Below are positions 1 to 8,844 of a stretch of 34,703 bases of DNA, piece after piece. Under the pieces are notes generated by a model. The model did not search any database. It was given only the letters and a program-made list of their open reading frames with translations, and had not been told where the DNA came from. This DNA comes from Tardiphaga robiniae (GTDB lineage: Bacteria; Pseudomonadota; Alphaproteobacteria; Rhizobiales; Xanthobacteraceae), in the NCBI RefSeq assembly GCF_013359755.1, contig NZ_JABMCJ010000057.1, forward strand, positions 1 through 34,703, written 5' to 3'. Made by a program: the position numbers and the translations under genes. How positions within the stretch are numbered: position 1 is the stretch's first letter; the number at the start of each line of letters is the position of its first letter.

Positions 1-394
1 GCTGCTCGATCAGGGCCAGGCCGGCGACAACATCGGCGCTCTGCTGCGCGGCACCAAGCGTGAAGACGTCGAGCGCGGCCAGGTGCTGTGCAAGCCGGGT
101 TCGGTGAAGCCGCACACCAAGTTCAAGGCCGAGGCTTACATTCTGACCAAGGAAGAGGGTGGCCGTCACACGCCGTTCTTCACCAACTACCGTCCGCAGT
201 TCTACTTCCGCACCACCGACGTGACCGGTGTTGTGCATCTGCCGGAAGGCACCGAAATGGTGATGCCGGGCGACAACATCGCCATGGAAGTGCACCTGAT
301 CGTGCCGATCGCGATGGAAGAAAAGCTGCGCTTCGCCATCCGTGAAGGCGGCCGCACCGTCGGTGCAGGCGTGGTGGCCTCGATCATCGAATAA
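1..394 (+). CDS. tuf: Elongation factor Tu, C-terminal part (first tuf copy, 5' truncated by window edge)
   Basis: This is the 3' third of an EF-Tu gene; the reading frame is open from base 2 to a TAA at 392-394 (130 residues). EF-Tu carries aminoacyl-tRNA to the ribosome as a GTP complex in the cytoplasm. The visible part is domain II end plus domain III: the [12 protein letters not shown] region, then [34 protein letters not shown] and the C-terminal [10 protein letters not shown]. The G domain lies outside the window. A second tuf begins at 34236, so the genome has at least two copies in the same orientation. The two visible fragments cover different parts of the protein and cannot be compared. 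It is followed by a hairpin terminator and then tRNA-Trp, the usual alphaproteobacterial neighbour. Confidence 0.98.
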   Translation, partial: LLDQGQAGDNIGALLRGTKREDVERGQVLCKPGSVKPHTKFKAEAYILTKEEGGRHTPFFTNYRPQFYFRTTDVTGVVHLPEGTEMVMPGDNIAMEVHLIVPIAMEEKLRFAIREGGRTVGAGVVASIIE

Positions 395-405
395 TCGATA
401 CGGAC

Positions 406-440
406 GGCGGGCAGGGGACAGTTCCCTTGCCCCCCGCTTT
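406..440 (+). terminator. Probable intrinsic terminator of tuf
   Basis: A GC-rich stem starts 12 bases after the tuf stop: GCGGG-CAGGGGA at 407-418 pairs with TCCCTTG at 423-429 and CCCGC at 433-437, with a three-C bulge and one G-U pair. The loop is four bases. It is followed by TTTGATT, a short T-rich tail. The position fits termination of tuf before tRNA-Trp. Confidence 0.55.
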
Positions 441-544
441 GATTCCGGCGGGATTTGATTTCGGAGGGGGCGCTTCGCCTCTTGCAAATCAGGCGTCGCA
501 TATGCTTCAAACAGCGCGGAAATGACGGTGCGCCGTCTTCCTGT

Positions 545-620
545 AGGGGTGTAGCTCAGTTGGTAGAGTACCGGTCTCCAAAACCGGTTGTCGTAGGTTC
601 GAGCCCTACCGCCCCTGCCA
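545..620 (+). tRNA. trnW: tRNA-Trp (anticodon CCA)
   Basis: A 76-base cloverleaf with encoded CCA end. The acceptor stem AGGGGTG (545-551) pairs with CGCCCCT (610-616), with one G-U pair; the discriminator is G617 and CCA is at 618-620. The anticodon stem CCGGT/ACCGG closes a seven-base loop CTCCAAA with anticodon CCA (Trp). The T arm contains GGTTCGAGCC. A tRNA-Trp between tuf and secE is normal in alphaproteobacteria; here secE is displaced by about 3.9 kb. No convincing promoter or terminator was found beside it. Confidence 0.97.
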
Positions 621-689
621 TTTTAAGCATTTGAAATATCAATAAATTCTGGCCTCGAGGTGCTTGTCAGGCGGGCCTCCGACTGCCGC

Positions 690-1841
690 TCAGCTGAAGT
701 GCCGCTTTTGCGGCGCGGCCACCACGCGGTCGCGGCCGGTGTCCTTGGCTCTGTAGAGCGCGAGGTCGGCGCGCGCCAAAATGTCTTCCGGCGTATCATT
801 GGGCCGGATGGCGCTGATCCCGGCGGATATCGTCAGAGTCAGATTCTGCGCAATCGCTGACCAGTTCAGTTCCGTGATCAGGCCGCGCAATCGATCAAGC
901 GTCTGGATCGCAAGATCAATGTCGGTGTCCGGCAGGATCAGCAGAAACTCCTCGCCGCCCTGACGGCCGAACCTGTCGATGGTGCGGATATTGGCGAAGA
1001 CCGAGATGGCAAAGGCGCGCAGCACTTCGTCGCCGACGGGATGACCGAAGCAGTCGTTGATCTTCTTGAAGTGATCGAGGTCGATGATCGCGATGCAGCA
1101 GGTTGTGGCGTTGCGCTGGGCCTTGGCGATCTCGTCGTTCAGGCACTTCATGATGTAGCGCCGGTTCAACGCGCCGGTGAGTTCGTCCAGTTGGGCGAGT
1201 TCCTCGATCCGCGCATTGGCGGCCGCGAGGTCGTTGCTGCGACGATACAGCAGTTCGCGCATCGAGCTGCCGTAGAGGCCGGCGCTGGCACAGCGGCCAA
1301 GTGCGCTGACGAAACAGGCCAGCGCCAGAGCGCGTTCTGTCGCGGTGGCCATGGGAATGCCGATCGGCTTGTCGGTCATCAGGAAAAGCAGTGCGAGGCC
1401 CAGCGTTGCGGTGGACCAGACAATGCCGGTCTGGCGCGCACTCATGCGCAGTGCGGCGAAGCCGAGCACGACGAAAATGATGGAGATGAAGTAGAAGCCG
1501 ATCTGCGGCACGAGATAGATCGCGCCGATCTGGACGATGATGCTGACGATGGAGAGAGGGACCGTGAGGTACGGGTCCTTGAAACGGTCGTTGACCTGGA
1601 TCTCCGAGAGATAGGCAGCAATGCCGACCACAGCGAGCCTGATGGCCAGATACACGACCCCCGTCGCCACGGTGGTCACGCCGATCATGGCGTAAAGCAG
1701 CAGGATCGCGGCATCGATCAGATAGCTCGACGCCTGCGCGATATAGGCGGTCCGGCGCCGCGCGATCCGCAATGCCGAATCCTTGCGGAGGTTTCTCGTG
1801 GAGGCGTCGGTTCCCTCGAACAGGGTGGTGATGCTGGTCAT
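690..1841 (-). CDS. Membrane-bound diguanylate cyclase (GGDEF protein)
   Basis: A 383-residue protein that should make cyclic di-GMP from two GTP at the inner membrane. The N-terminal half is very hydrophobic, about six membrane segments between roughly residues 35 and 200. A short linker helix (SNDLAAANARIEELAQ) then leads into a GGDEF domain beginning at LDELTGALNRR. The active-site motif is GGEEF at residues 295-299. An RxxD motif (RTID, 286-289) lies five residues before it, the normal spacing of the product-inhibition I-site, so the enzyme should be active and feedback inhibited. No EAL domain is present. The ATG at 1841 is preferred over an upstream TTG at 1874, although its ribosome binding site is weak. 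The gene sits between tRNA-Trp and secE, opposite to the housekeeping genes and divergent from the SGNH hydrolase. The sensed signal is unknown. Confidence 0.93.
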   Translation of the reverse strand: MTSITTLFEGTDASTRNLRKDSALRIARRRTAYIAQASSYLIDAAILLLYAMIGVTTVATGVVYLAIRLAVVGIAAYLSEIQVNDRFKDPYLTVPLSIVSIIVQIGAIYLVPQIGFYFISIIFVVLGFAALRMSARQTGIVWSTATLGLALLFLMTDKPIGIPMATATERALALACFVSALGRCASAGLYGSSMRELLYRRSNDLAAANARIEELAQLDELTGALNRRYIMKCLNDEIAKAQRNATTCCIAIIDLDHFKKINDCFGHPVGDEVLRAFAISVFANIRTIDRFGRQGGEEFLLILPDTDIDLAIQTLDRLRGLITELNWSAIAQNLTLTISAGISAIRPNDTPEDILARADLALYRAKDTGRDRVVAAPQKRHFS

Positions 1842-2165
1842 TCGCTGATGCCCGTTGCATTGCCGATCAAACAAGCAATCTGCCGATCAAAACATTTAGG
1901 TCTGCTAATACATCCACTTACTGGAGTACCTGGGTAGCTTCTCGCGTTTTAGTCTGGCCGCGGGGTTAATGGAATCTGACGATCCGCGGGGCAATTTGCT
2001 CAATAGGCTGATGGCCATGTCCGACATCGGCTTTGCCAATCATGCGCGATCGCGCTGCTCCCCGCGTTTCCGTTGCGCTGCGTCCCTGCGGCGTGCGGTC
2101 GCGGCGATGAACCTGGCTTGCCGCGCGCGCGACACACCCGTTGGGAATTCAGCCGGAAGTCGAGA
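1842..2165. other. Divergent intergenic region between GGDEF and SGNH genes
   Basis: 324 bases separate the two divergent starts and should hold both promoters. No clear sigma-70 type promoter was found on either strand. The only structure seen is a direct repeat near the GGDEF start, listed separately, and two copies of CCGCGGGG around 1959 and 1984. No convincing gene is present. Confidence 0.5.
1861..1891. repeat. Short direct repeat upstream of the diguanylate cyclase start
   Basis: TGCCGATCAAA occurs at 1861-1871 and again at 1881-1891, exactly 20 bases apart (about two helical turns). It lies 20-50 bases upstream of the ATG at 1841, where an operator or activator site could be. Two copies only, so chance or a small duplication is also possible. 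Confidence 0.45.
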
Positions 2166-4322
2166 ATGAAATTACTTGTGACGTTCGTCGTGGGGGCCAC
2201 GACGTTGCTGGTGTCGTCCTTTGGACATTTGTCATTGAGTCATGGCGCTCATGCCGCCGATCTGCTCTGGCAGGTGGAAAGTCCATTTCGCTTCTTCAAG
2301 AATGCCGCATCCTTCGCGATGTATGAGCGCGGCTATCCCGCTGCGCGCAACGAGATGGTGCTGCCGCCCGCCGATGTGGTGTGGCGCACCGAGCGGCGGC
2401 TGAACGATCCGGATTGCCGCGACATGACGAGCCCGACCAGTTGCGCCGACACCGCGCGGGCGCGCTACGATCGCTCGCGTCTCGGCTGGGCGTCGCAGAC
2501 CATCGACGCCGTCTGCTACGACAGCCGGCAGGGCCGCTATCTCGCGAGTTGCGACCGGCGTTATTCGTGGGGCACGGCCAAGGAAGATTACGTGCTGCCG
2601 GATGCGCATACGGTGCTGATCCGGCTGTCGCCCGAGCGCATTGCCGAAGCCGGCGCATATGATTGCGTGTGGAGCTGGACGCCGCGGCGGCCGGGCAGCA
2701 GGACCGAGACCACAACGCAATCCTGCGCGACGCCGCTCAAGATCACGCGCCTGCCTTATGCCGTCGATCGCAGCCTGTCCGGTGCATCGGTCCAGGTCAA
2801 ATTGCCCGACGGTCGCGTGTTGAGCGACCCGCAGGTCGTCGTCGAGGATCTGTTCATCGTGGCGCTCGGCGATTCTTTTGCCTCGGGCGAAAGCAATCCG
2901 GACGTTCCGGTGACATTCAGCGCCGTCCGCGAGATGGTCTACGATCCCACCCTGATGCGTGAGGAGATGGCGACACGCAGCACCGCCAAGTCGCTGCAGA
3001 AATTGACCCCCGCTGCACCGGCAGGAAGTTTCGACTACAAAAACCTGCCGCGGCGCAAGCTCGCCGACGAGGAGCAGGAGCTCTATTTCCCGCTCGCTTC
3101 GGCCCAGTTCGACAAGGCATTCAACGCTGCCAATCCGCGCTGGCTCAGCCCCGATTGCCACCGCTCGCAATACGGCTATCCGTTTCGCGTCGGGCTGCAG
3201 CTCAGTCTGGAAAATCCGCACCGGTCGATCACGCTGGTCAGCCTTGCCTGTACCGGCTCCGAGGTGACCGAAGGTCTGTTCCTCGAGAAGAAGGCGCGCG
3301 AGGGGGCCGGCAACGCGATGGTGCGTTCCCAGCTCGATCAACTCGCCGATCTGATCTGCAAAAGCCCCGCGGGTCGCACGCAGCGTGCGACCTACAATCT
3401 GCCGACCTATGCCAGCGGCAGCGTGCAGGTCGCCAATATGCCGGTGACAAAATCCTGGTGTGCGCCGTCCGAGCGCAAGCGGCCGATCGACACACTGCTG
3501 CTGTCGATCGGCGGCAACGATGTCGGCTTCTCGCCGCTGATGGTCTATGCGATGACCGAGTCCGCCGGCGATCTGGCACCGATCGCGAACCTGCTCGGCA
3601 AGCAGATCCGGTTCTCGCCTGATGTGTCGCGCGCTTACATGGAGCAGCTCGACGAGCGCATGGTGGCGCTCCGCGATGCCTTGCGCGACGGCTTTGGCGT
3701 GGCGCCCGCAAAGGTGTTGCAGACGGCTTACGAGCCGATCCAGTTCGACGAGACAGGAGCCTTGTGCGGCGCGCAGCCGACGCTCGGCCTCGACGTCCAC
3801 AAGAAGCTGGTGCTGTCGCGCGAACGGCTGGCCGAGACGGTGAGCTTTCTGAACGATTTCTTCGCCCGGACCGCCTGCATCACCAACGGGCGGGGCGGGG
3901 GCTGCCCGGCGCTGGCCACCGGCGCTGGAACCGGCTTCCAGCTCATCACCGATCACCAGAGCGAATTCGCCAAACGCGGGCTCTGTGCGCGCGATCCGAA
4001 GCGGCCGCAGGCGGACGGCGAGGCGATGGCGATGCCGCGGCGCTGGATCGGCAAGGAGGAGTTTACGCCGTATTCCCCGGCGGCCTATCTGCCCTATGCG
4101 TCCCGCTGGCGCCTGTTCCGGACTCCCAATGACGCGTTTCTGACCGCAAACGTCCATTCGCCGGGCTTTACCCAGTTCGACATCCTGCAGCCGGTCTATG
4201 CGGCCATGTATAGCGGCGCGGTGCACCCGACCGCGGAGGGCCACGCCATCGTCGCCGATCATGTCGTCCGGCACGTCCGTGCGGCGGTCGGCAAACCGTC
4301 GCCGGGGGTGGGCGGACGCTGA
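2166..4322 (+). CDS. Secreted SGNH/GDSL-type hydrolase (esterase/lipase-like)
   Basis: A 718-residue exported protein. The start ATG at 2166 is preceded by GGAAG and gives a classic signal peptide (MKLLVTF, a hydrophobic core, then SHGAHA-ADLLW, cleavage near residue 30). Block I of the SGNH fold is GDSFASGE, with nucleophile Ser237. Block III is GGNDVGFSP at 449-457, with the oxyanion Asn451. Block V is VHPTAEGH with His687. The residue three before this His, where most families have the catalytic Asp, is Gly, so the enzyme may work as a Ser-His dyad. Residues 31-230 form an N-terminal region that was not recognised; it contains several cysteines suited to periplasmic disulphides. Family knowledge suggests ester or acyl hydrolysis in the periplasm; the substrate cannot be told. 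It lies alone between the GGDEF gene and secE. Confidence 0.85.
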   Translation: MKLLVTFVVGATTLLVSSFGHLSLSHGAHAADLLWQVESPFRFFKNAASFAMYERGYPAARNEMVLPPADVVWRTERRLNDPDCRDMTSPTSCADTARARYDRSRLGWASQTIDAVCYDSRQGRYLASCDRRYSWGTAKEDYVLPDAHTVLIRLSPERIAEAGAYDCVWSWTPRRPGSRTETTTQSCATPLKITRLPYAVDRSLSGASVQVKLPDGRVLSDPQVVVEDLFIVALGDSFASGESNPDVPVTFSAVREMVYDPTLMREEMATRSTAKSLQKLTPAAPAGSFDYKNLPRRKLADEEQELYFPLASAQFDKAFNAANPRWLSPDCHRSQYGYPFRVGLQLSLENPHRSITLVSLACTGSEVTEGLFLEKKAREGAGNAMVRSQLDQLADLICKSPAGRTQRATYNLPTYASGSVQVANMPVTKSWCAPSERKRPIDTLLLSIGGNDVGFSPLMVYAMTESAGDLAPIANLLGKQIRFSPDVSRAYMEQLDERMVALRDALRDGFGVAPAKVLQTAYEPIQFDETGALCGAQPTLGLDVHKKLVLSRERLAETVSFLNDFFARTACITNGRGGGCPALATGAGTGFQLITDHQSEFAKRGLCARDPKRPQADGEAMAMPRRWIGKEEFTPYSPAAYLPYASRWRLFRTPNDAFLTANVHSPGFTQFDILQPVYAAMYSGAVHPTAEGHAIVADHVVRHVRAAVGKPSPGVGGR

Positions 4323-4339
4323 TCCAGGTGGTATCCGGT

Positions 4340-4358
4340 GGCGGGAAGGGTTCCCGCC
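4340..4358 (+). terminator. Hairpin after the SGNH gene, possible terminator
   Basis: A perfect 8-bp stem, GGCGGGAA (4340-4347) with TTCCCGCC (4351-4358) and a GGG loop, starts 17 bases after the hydrolase stop. There is no T-tract, so it may be a weak terminator or an mRNA 3' stabiliser. Confidence 0.4.
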
Positions 4359-4375
4359 GGTCCGGCCCGGATACC

Positions 4376-4404
4376 TTGACCTTTGGTCCGGTCCGAAGTA
4401 GGAA
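4376..4404 (+). promoter_or_regulatory. Candidate promoter for secE-nusG
   Basis: TTGACC (4376-4381), a 17-base spacer and TAGGAA (4399-4404). The -35 is nearly ideal and the -10 is weak. It lies 165 bases before the secE start, just after the hydrolase hairpin, and would give secE-nusG a promoter independent of tRNA-Trp and block 1. Confidence 0.45.
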
Positions 4405-4569
4405 GCTGCACTCGCTGTCGGCCCGGTGACCGGATATCCGACGCGGCAAATCCCCGAACGAACGAGCCCGCTTGGCGGCTCATCCTTGAATAAAGGGTTG
4501 GGCGCAAGAGGGCTGTTCGGATTCTGAAACCAATTCAATCGTCTCACGACGGATGCGGATCACATAACG

Positions 4570-4761
4570 ATGGCGTTCAGCCCGTTCAAATTCCTGCAGG
4601 AAGTGCGCACCGAGACCAACAAGGTCACGTGGCCCTCGCGACGCGAGACGACCATCACGACCATCATGGTTTTCGTCATGGTGGCGCTGTCGTCGATCTT
4701 CTTTTTTGCGGCGGATCAGGTCATCCGCTACCTCGTCGCCTTTTTGCTCACGATGCACTGA
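4570..4761 (+). CDS. secE: Preprotein translocase subunit SecE
   Basis: A 63-residue single-span subunit of the SecYEG protein channel in the inner membrane. It has the short alphaproteobacterial form: an amphipathic N-terminal helix with the conserved KVTWPSRRET motif (residues 18-27), then one membrane segment (about 31-60). The length is normal for the short SecE class, which lacks the two extra spans of the E. coli protein. It stands 12 bases before nusG and is certainly co-transcribed with it. The ribosome binding site is poor. Confidence 0.97.
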   Translation: MAFSPFKFLQEVRTETNKVTWPSRRETTITTIMVFVMVALSSIFFFAADQVIRYLVAFLLTMH

Positions 4762-4773
4762 CGGAACAGAATT

Positions 4774-5304
4774 ATGAGCATGCGCTGGTACATCGTTCAC
4801 GCCTATTCGAATTTCGAAAAGAAGGTGATGGAGTCGATCAAGGAACAGGCCAAGCAGCGTGGCCTGGAAGACCTGTTCGAACAGATCCTGGTTCCGGTCG
4901 AGAAGGTCACCGAAATACGTCGCGGTCGCAAGATGGACGCCGAGCGCAAGTTCTTCCCGGGCTACGTGCTGGTGAAGATGCAGCTCACCGACGAAGCGTT
5001 TCATCTGATCAAGAACACCCCGAAGGTCACGGGCTTCCTCGGCGCGGAAAACAAGCCGATGCCGATTTCGGAAGCCGAAGCGATGCGCATTCTGCACCAG
5101 GTGCAGGAAGGCGTGGAGCGCCCGAAGGCGTCGGTGTCGTTCGAGATCGGCGAGAACGTGAAGGTGGCCGATGGTCCGTTCGCGTCGTTCTCCGGCGTCG
5201 TCGAGGAAATCGACGAAGCACGCTCGCGCGTGAAGGTCGCAGTGTCGATCTTCGGCCGCGCCACGCCGGTCGAACTGGAATTCGGTCAGGTCGAAAAGGT
5301 CTGA
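4774..5304 (+). CDS. nusG: Transcription termination/antitermination protein NusG
   Basis: A 176-residue transcription factor that binds the RNA polymerase clamp, reduces pausing, and links polymerase to Rho or to ribosomal protein S10. The NGN domain starts with WYIVHAYSNFEKKV and has the FFPGYVLV strand near residue 60. The C-terminal KOW domain carries IGENVKVADGPF and the GVVEEID turn near residues 123-145. The length is typical. It is the second gene of a secE-nusG pair and is followed by 129 bases rich in stem-loops before rplK. Confidence 0.98.
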   Translation: MSMRWYIVHAYSNFEKKVMESIKEQAKQRGLEDLFEQILVPVEKVTEIRRGRKMDAERKFFPGYVLVKMQLTDEAFHLIKNTPKVTGFLGAENKPMPISEAEAMRILHQVQEGVERPKASVSFEIGENVKVADGPFASFSGVVEEIDEARSRVKVAVSIFGRATPVELEFGQVEKV

Positions 5305-5433
5305 TCGCAATAGCGTGAGGTTCGCCTCGCGTTTCTAAGGCCGTGGGAGGAAGAGGGCGGTTGCCAACCGCTTGTCGACCGAACCACGAAACCTGAAACA
5401 GCCGGTCGATGACCGGCACAACAGGAGTGACAC
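5305..5433 (+). promoter_or_regulatory. Stem-loop-rich leader between nusG and rplK
   Basis: Three hairpins lie in 129 bases. (1) GCGTGAGG/CCTCGCGT with a TTCG loop, 5313-5332, followed by TTTCT, may end the nusG transcript. (2) GCGGTT/AACCGC with a three-base loop, 5357-5371. (3) A perfect 7-bp stem GCCGGTC/GACCGGC with loop GAT, 5401-5417, ends six bases before the AGGAG ribosome binding site at 5423-5427. In E. coli, L1 represses rplKA by binding the rplK leader; hairpins 2 and 3 are candidates for such a site, but no match to the known L1 motif was shown. Confidence 0.5.
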
Positions 5434-5862
5434 ATGGCAAAGAAAGTGACCGGATACCTGAAGCTTCAGGTGCCGGCCGGTGCGGCGAACCCTTCGCCCC
5501 CGATCGGTCCCGCGCTTGGTCAGCGCGGTTTGAACATCATGGAATTCTGCAAAGCGTTTAACGCGCAGACGCAGAAGGAAGAAAAGAACACCCCAATCCC
5601 GGTGGTGATCACGATCTACGCCGATCGTTCGTTCACCTTCGCCCTCAAGACCCCCCCGATGTCCTTCTTCATCAAGAAGGCCGCCAAGCTCACCTCCGGC
5701 TCCAAGCTGCCGGGTCGTGACAAGGCCGGCGCGGTGACCAAAGCGCAGGTGCGCGAGATCGCCGAAGCGAAGATGAAGGATCTGAATTGCGACACCATTG
5801 AATCAGCCATGAAGATGGTTGAGGGCTCTGCCCGTTCGATGGGTGTCGAGGTCGCGGGGTAA
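5434..5862 (+). CDS. rplK: 50S ribosomal protein L11
   Basis: A 142-residue protein of the GTPase-associated centre of the large subunit, binding 23S rRNA with L10 and the L7/L12 stalk. The N-terminal domain has the [19 protein letters not shown] segment with the conserved proline-rich face, and the C-terminal rRNA-binding domain has [14 protein letters not shown] and the final [10 protein letters not shown]. The length is standard. A strong AGGAG precedes the ATG. rplA follows after six bases, so the pair is one operon unit. Confidence 0.99.
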   Translation: MAKKVTGYLKLQVPAGAANPSPPIGPALGQRGLNIMEFCKAFNAQTQKEEKNTPIPVVITIYADRSFTFALKTPPMSFFIKKAAKLTSGSKLPGRDKAGAVTKAQVREIAEAKMKDLNCDTIESAMKMVEGSARSMGVEVAG

Positions 5863-5868
5863 ACGGTC

Positions 5869-6561
<693 letters not shown>

Positions 6562-6587
6562 GCCGGAACAAGGCTTGCAAGAAACCA

Positions 6588-6623
6588 GGGCGGAATCGGG
6601 CAACCGGTTCCGCCCTTTCTTTT
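6588..6623 (+). terminator. Strong intrinsic terminator after rplA
   Basis: A 12-bp stem, GGGCGGAATCGG (6588-6599) with CCGGTTCCGCCC (6604-6615), has one G-U pair and a GCAA tetraloop. It is followed at once by TTTCTTTT. It starts 26 bases after the rplA stop, so the rplKA transcript should end here and not reach block 2. Confidence 0.9.
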
Positions 6624-6657
6624 GTCTTCCGCTCTTTGACCCAGCAGGAATGTCACG

Positions 6658-7608
6658 ATGGCCGAGAAGGTTCTGATCTATTCGCGTTTCCCGAAGTCCC
6701 AGATGGTGCGTATCGGCGAGCACTTCGACCTACTAGACGCTGCAGGCAAGCCACCGCTGCAGACCTTTTCCGCTGACCAACTGAAAGACGTGCGCGCGCT
6801 GATCACCGCGGGCGGTCAGGTGCTCAAGGCAGACGTGATGGACATGATGCCGGCGCTCGGCGCCATCATCTGCTACGGCACCGGCTATGACGGCGTCGAC
6901 TTCAAGGCCGCAGCCGAACGCAAGATCGTGGTCGGCAACAGCCCCGGCGCAAATGCGGCTTCGGTGGCCGACCTCGCGCTGACCCTCATGCTTGCGGTGA
7001 CGCGGCGTCTGCTGCCGGCGGATCAGTATCTGCGCGAAGGCGGCTGGTCCTCCGCAAAGCCGTCGCCGCTGATGTCGCCGCAGCCCGGCAATCCCGGCCG
7101 CAGAGTGGGCGTCTATGGCATGGGCGAGATCGGCCGCAAGATCGCATCGCGTGTCGCCGCCTTCGAATGCGACGTTGCCTATCACAGCCGCAGCAAGCAT
7201 GACGTGCCGTATCGCTACGAGCCAAGCCTCGAAGCGCTGGTCGAATGGTGCGACGTGCTGATGATCGCCGTGCGGGCAGGGGCCGATACCAACCGCATCA
7301 TCGATGCCGCGATGCTGAAGAAGCTCGGCGCCAATGGTGTCGTCGTGAACATCTCGCGCGGCTCGGTGATCGATCAGGCGGCACTCACGGCTGCGCTGAC
7401 CGACAAGACCATCGCTGGCGCCGGCCTCGACGTGTTCGAGAAGGAGCCCCACGCGCCCGACGCACTCACGGCTTTGCCGAATGTTGTGCTGACGCCGCAT
7501 ATCGGTGGTCACACACTCGACTCGCACACGGCGATGCAGGACTGCGTCATTGCCAATCTCGACGCGTTTTACGCGGGCAAGGGGCTACCCTACGCGGTGG
7601 CGGTCTAG
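6658..7608 (+). CDS. D-2-hydroxyacid dehydrogenase, NAD(P)-dependent
   Basis: A 316-residue cytoplasmic oxidoreductase of the D-isomer-specific 2-hydroxyacid dehydrogenase family, which interconverts 2-hydroxyacids and 2-oxoacids. The dinucleotide-binding motif is GVYGMGEIG (151-159). The catalytic triad is visible: Arg234 in NISRG, Glu263 in DVFEKEP and His281 in TPHIGGH. The substrate-side segment is CYGTGYDGVD with NSPGANAASVADLAL. The length and layout resemble glyoxylate/hydroxypyruvate reductases, but sequence alone does not fix the substrate. An AGGAA ribosome binding site precedes the ATG. It stands between the rplA terminator and the convergent monooxygenase gene, whose stop is eight bases away, so it is probably a single-gene unit. 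No promoter was identified. Confidence 0.93.
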   Translation: MAEKVLIYSRFPKSQMVRIGEHFDLLDAAGKPPLQTFSADQLKDVRALITAGGQVLKADVMDMMPALGAIICYGTGYDGVDFKAAAERKIVVGNSPGANAASVADLALTLMLAVTRRLLPADQYLREGGWSSAKPSPLMSPQPGNPGRRVGVYGMGEIGRKIASRVAAFECDVAYHSRSKHDVPYRYEPSLEALVEWCDVLMIAVRAGADTNRIIDAAMLKKLGANGVVVNISRGSVIDQAALTAALTDKTIAGAGLDVFEKEPHAPDALTALPNVVLTPHIGGHTLDSHTAMQDCVIANLDAFYAGKGLPYAVAV

Positions 7609-7616
7609 GGCGGCCG

Positions 7617-8753
7617 CTATTCGACGATCTGGAAGCTGGTGAACAGATCAACCACGCTCTGAGGCGCGTTGTGGTTGAAGAACAGCTTCAGATTCCGGTC
7701 AGTCTCCGCGGCAACAGACGCGCTGCGGGGAAAGAGGTCGGTTTCATACGCGATGAGCGCGGCTTCAACATTTTCCGGATTGGCGGCAAGTGCCCGTCCG
7801 AGTTCGGCGCCGTCATACATTGCGAGATTGGCGCCTTCGCCGGCGAATGGTGACATCAGGTGCGCCGCATCGCCGAGCAGTGTTACCCCCGGTACGCGCT
7901 CCCATCGGTGTTCGATCGGCAGCGCATAGATCGGGCGCAGGACAGGGGCGACCTCGCTGTCGGCGATCAGCGCTGTCAGTTCCGGAGCCCAGTCGGCGAA
8001 TTCCGCGGCGATGCGGGCGAGGGCACTCGTCCGGTCCGAGAAATCGATGCGGGCAATCCAGTCCTCCGGCCTGTTCAGGGCCACGTAGCCTTGCAGTGTT
8101 CCATCGGCGTGTCGGTGCGCAAAGATTCCCTGGCCCGGCGCAATCGCCATCAATGTGCCGCCGCCAACCGCTTCCGCGCTGGCCCTGTGACGGGTGTCGG
8201 CGTCGAAAAGAAACGTCTCGATGAATGACGTGCCGACATAGACAGGCTTCGCTGTTGAAAGGAGCGGGCGAACGCGTGACCACGCGCCGTCGGCACCTAT
8301 GAGGAGATCGGTTGATACCGTTGAGCCATGGGAGAACGTCAATGCGTGCCGCCCGCCGCCGAGTGGAGACACGGATGTGAGCTTGTGTCCCCAACGGATC
8401 GTGTCGGCGGGCAGAGAATCAAGCAGAAGTCGACGCAGTTCTCCGCGATCCACCTCGGGTCGACTGCCGTTGCCCATGTCGGGCCTGTCAAACAGCAGCT
8501 TGCCGTCCTTGTCGCGTATGCGCTTGGCATCGGCACCGACGATGACGATGTCGCGGAAAGCTTCGAACAATCCCGCAGCCTTGAGTGCGAGCTGCCCGTT
8601 ATATTCGTGAATATCGAGCAGGCCTCCTTGTGCCCGTGAGTCGGCCGCGGCTTCAGCTTCATAGATCGTCGCTGCGATACCGTGAACATGGAGCACGCGG
8701 GCAAGCGTCAGGCCGCCGAGCCCCGCGCCGACAATCGCCACATGAGTATTCAT
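7617..8753 (-). CDS. TetX-like FAD-dependent monooxygenase
   Basis: A 378-residue class A flavoprotein monooxygenase that should hydroxylate an aromatic or polycyclic compound using NADPH and oxygen. The FAD motif GAGLGG is at residues 9-14, with the ribose-binding Glu32. The DG motif reads [10 protein letters not shown], and the GD motif [18 protein letters not shown] has Asp295. From memory, several stretches line up with the tetracycline-inactivating enzyme TetX ([29 protein letters not shown], the GD block), so it belongs to that branch; resistance activity is not implied. It is divergent from a TetR gene with two operators in the 108-base gap, which suggests induction by its substrate. 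A candidate -35 TTGACA on this strand lies in that gap. Confidence 0.9.
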   Translation of the reverse strand: MNTHVAIVGAGLGGLTLARVLHVHGIAATIYEAEAAADSRAQGGLLDIHEYNGQLALKAAGLFEAFRDIVIVGADAKRIRDKDGKLLFDRPDMGNGSRPEVDRGELRRLLLDSLPADTIRWGHKLTSVSPLGGGRHALTFSHGSTVSTDLLIGADGAWSRVRPLLSTAKPVYVGTSFIETFLFDADTRHRASAEAVGGGTLMAIAPGQGIFAHRHADGTLQGYVALNRPEDWIARIDFSDRTSALARIAAEFADWAPELTALIADSEVAPVLRPIYALPIEHRWERVPGVTLLGDAAHLMSPFAGEGANLAMYDGAELGRALAANPENVEAALIAYETDLFPRSASVAAETDRNLKLFFNHNAPQSVVDLFTSFQIVE

Positions 8754-8804
8754 TTCGCCACCTTCGCAGTCGCAGGCTGTCCCGGGAGATTCCCCAAGAC
8801 CTAG

Positions 8805-8844
8805 AATGGAACGTCATTCCATTCTATTGGAACGTCGTTCCATT
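8805..8844. promoter_or_regulatory. Two tandem TetR-type operators
   Basis: Two inverted repeats share the core TGGAACG-T-CGTTCCA. Site 1 is at 8805-8823 (AATGGAACG / CATTCCATT around T8814, 8 of 9 positions symmetric). Site 2 is at 8826-8844 (ATTGGAACG / CGTTCCATT around T8835, 8 of 9; the inner 15 bases are a perfect palindrome). Their centres are 21 bases apart, two helical turns, so two dimers could bind one face. They lie between the divergent monooxygenase and TetR genes and most likely let TetR control both. Confidence 0.85.

Noticed and set aside
481-510. TTGCAA with a downstream TATGCT as a promoter for tRNA-Trp
   Set aside because: The spacing between the two elements is about 13 bases, too short, and the 17-base alternative has no -10 match.
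2232-4547. Open frame of 771 codons on the - strand opposite the SGNH gene
   Set aside because: The + strand gene has a signal peptide and three SGNH blocks; the opposite frame has neither motif nor a sensible start.
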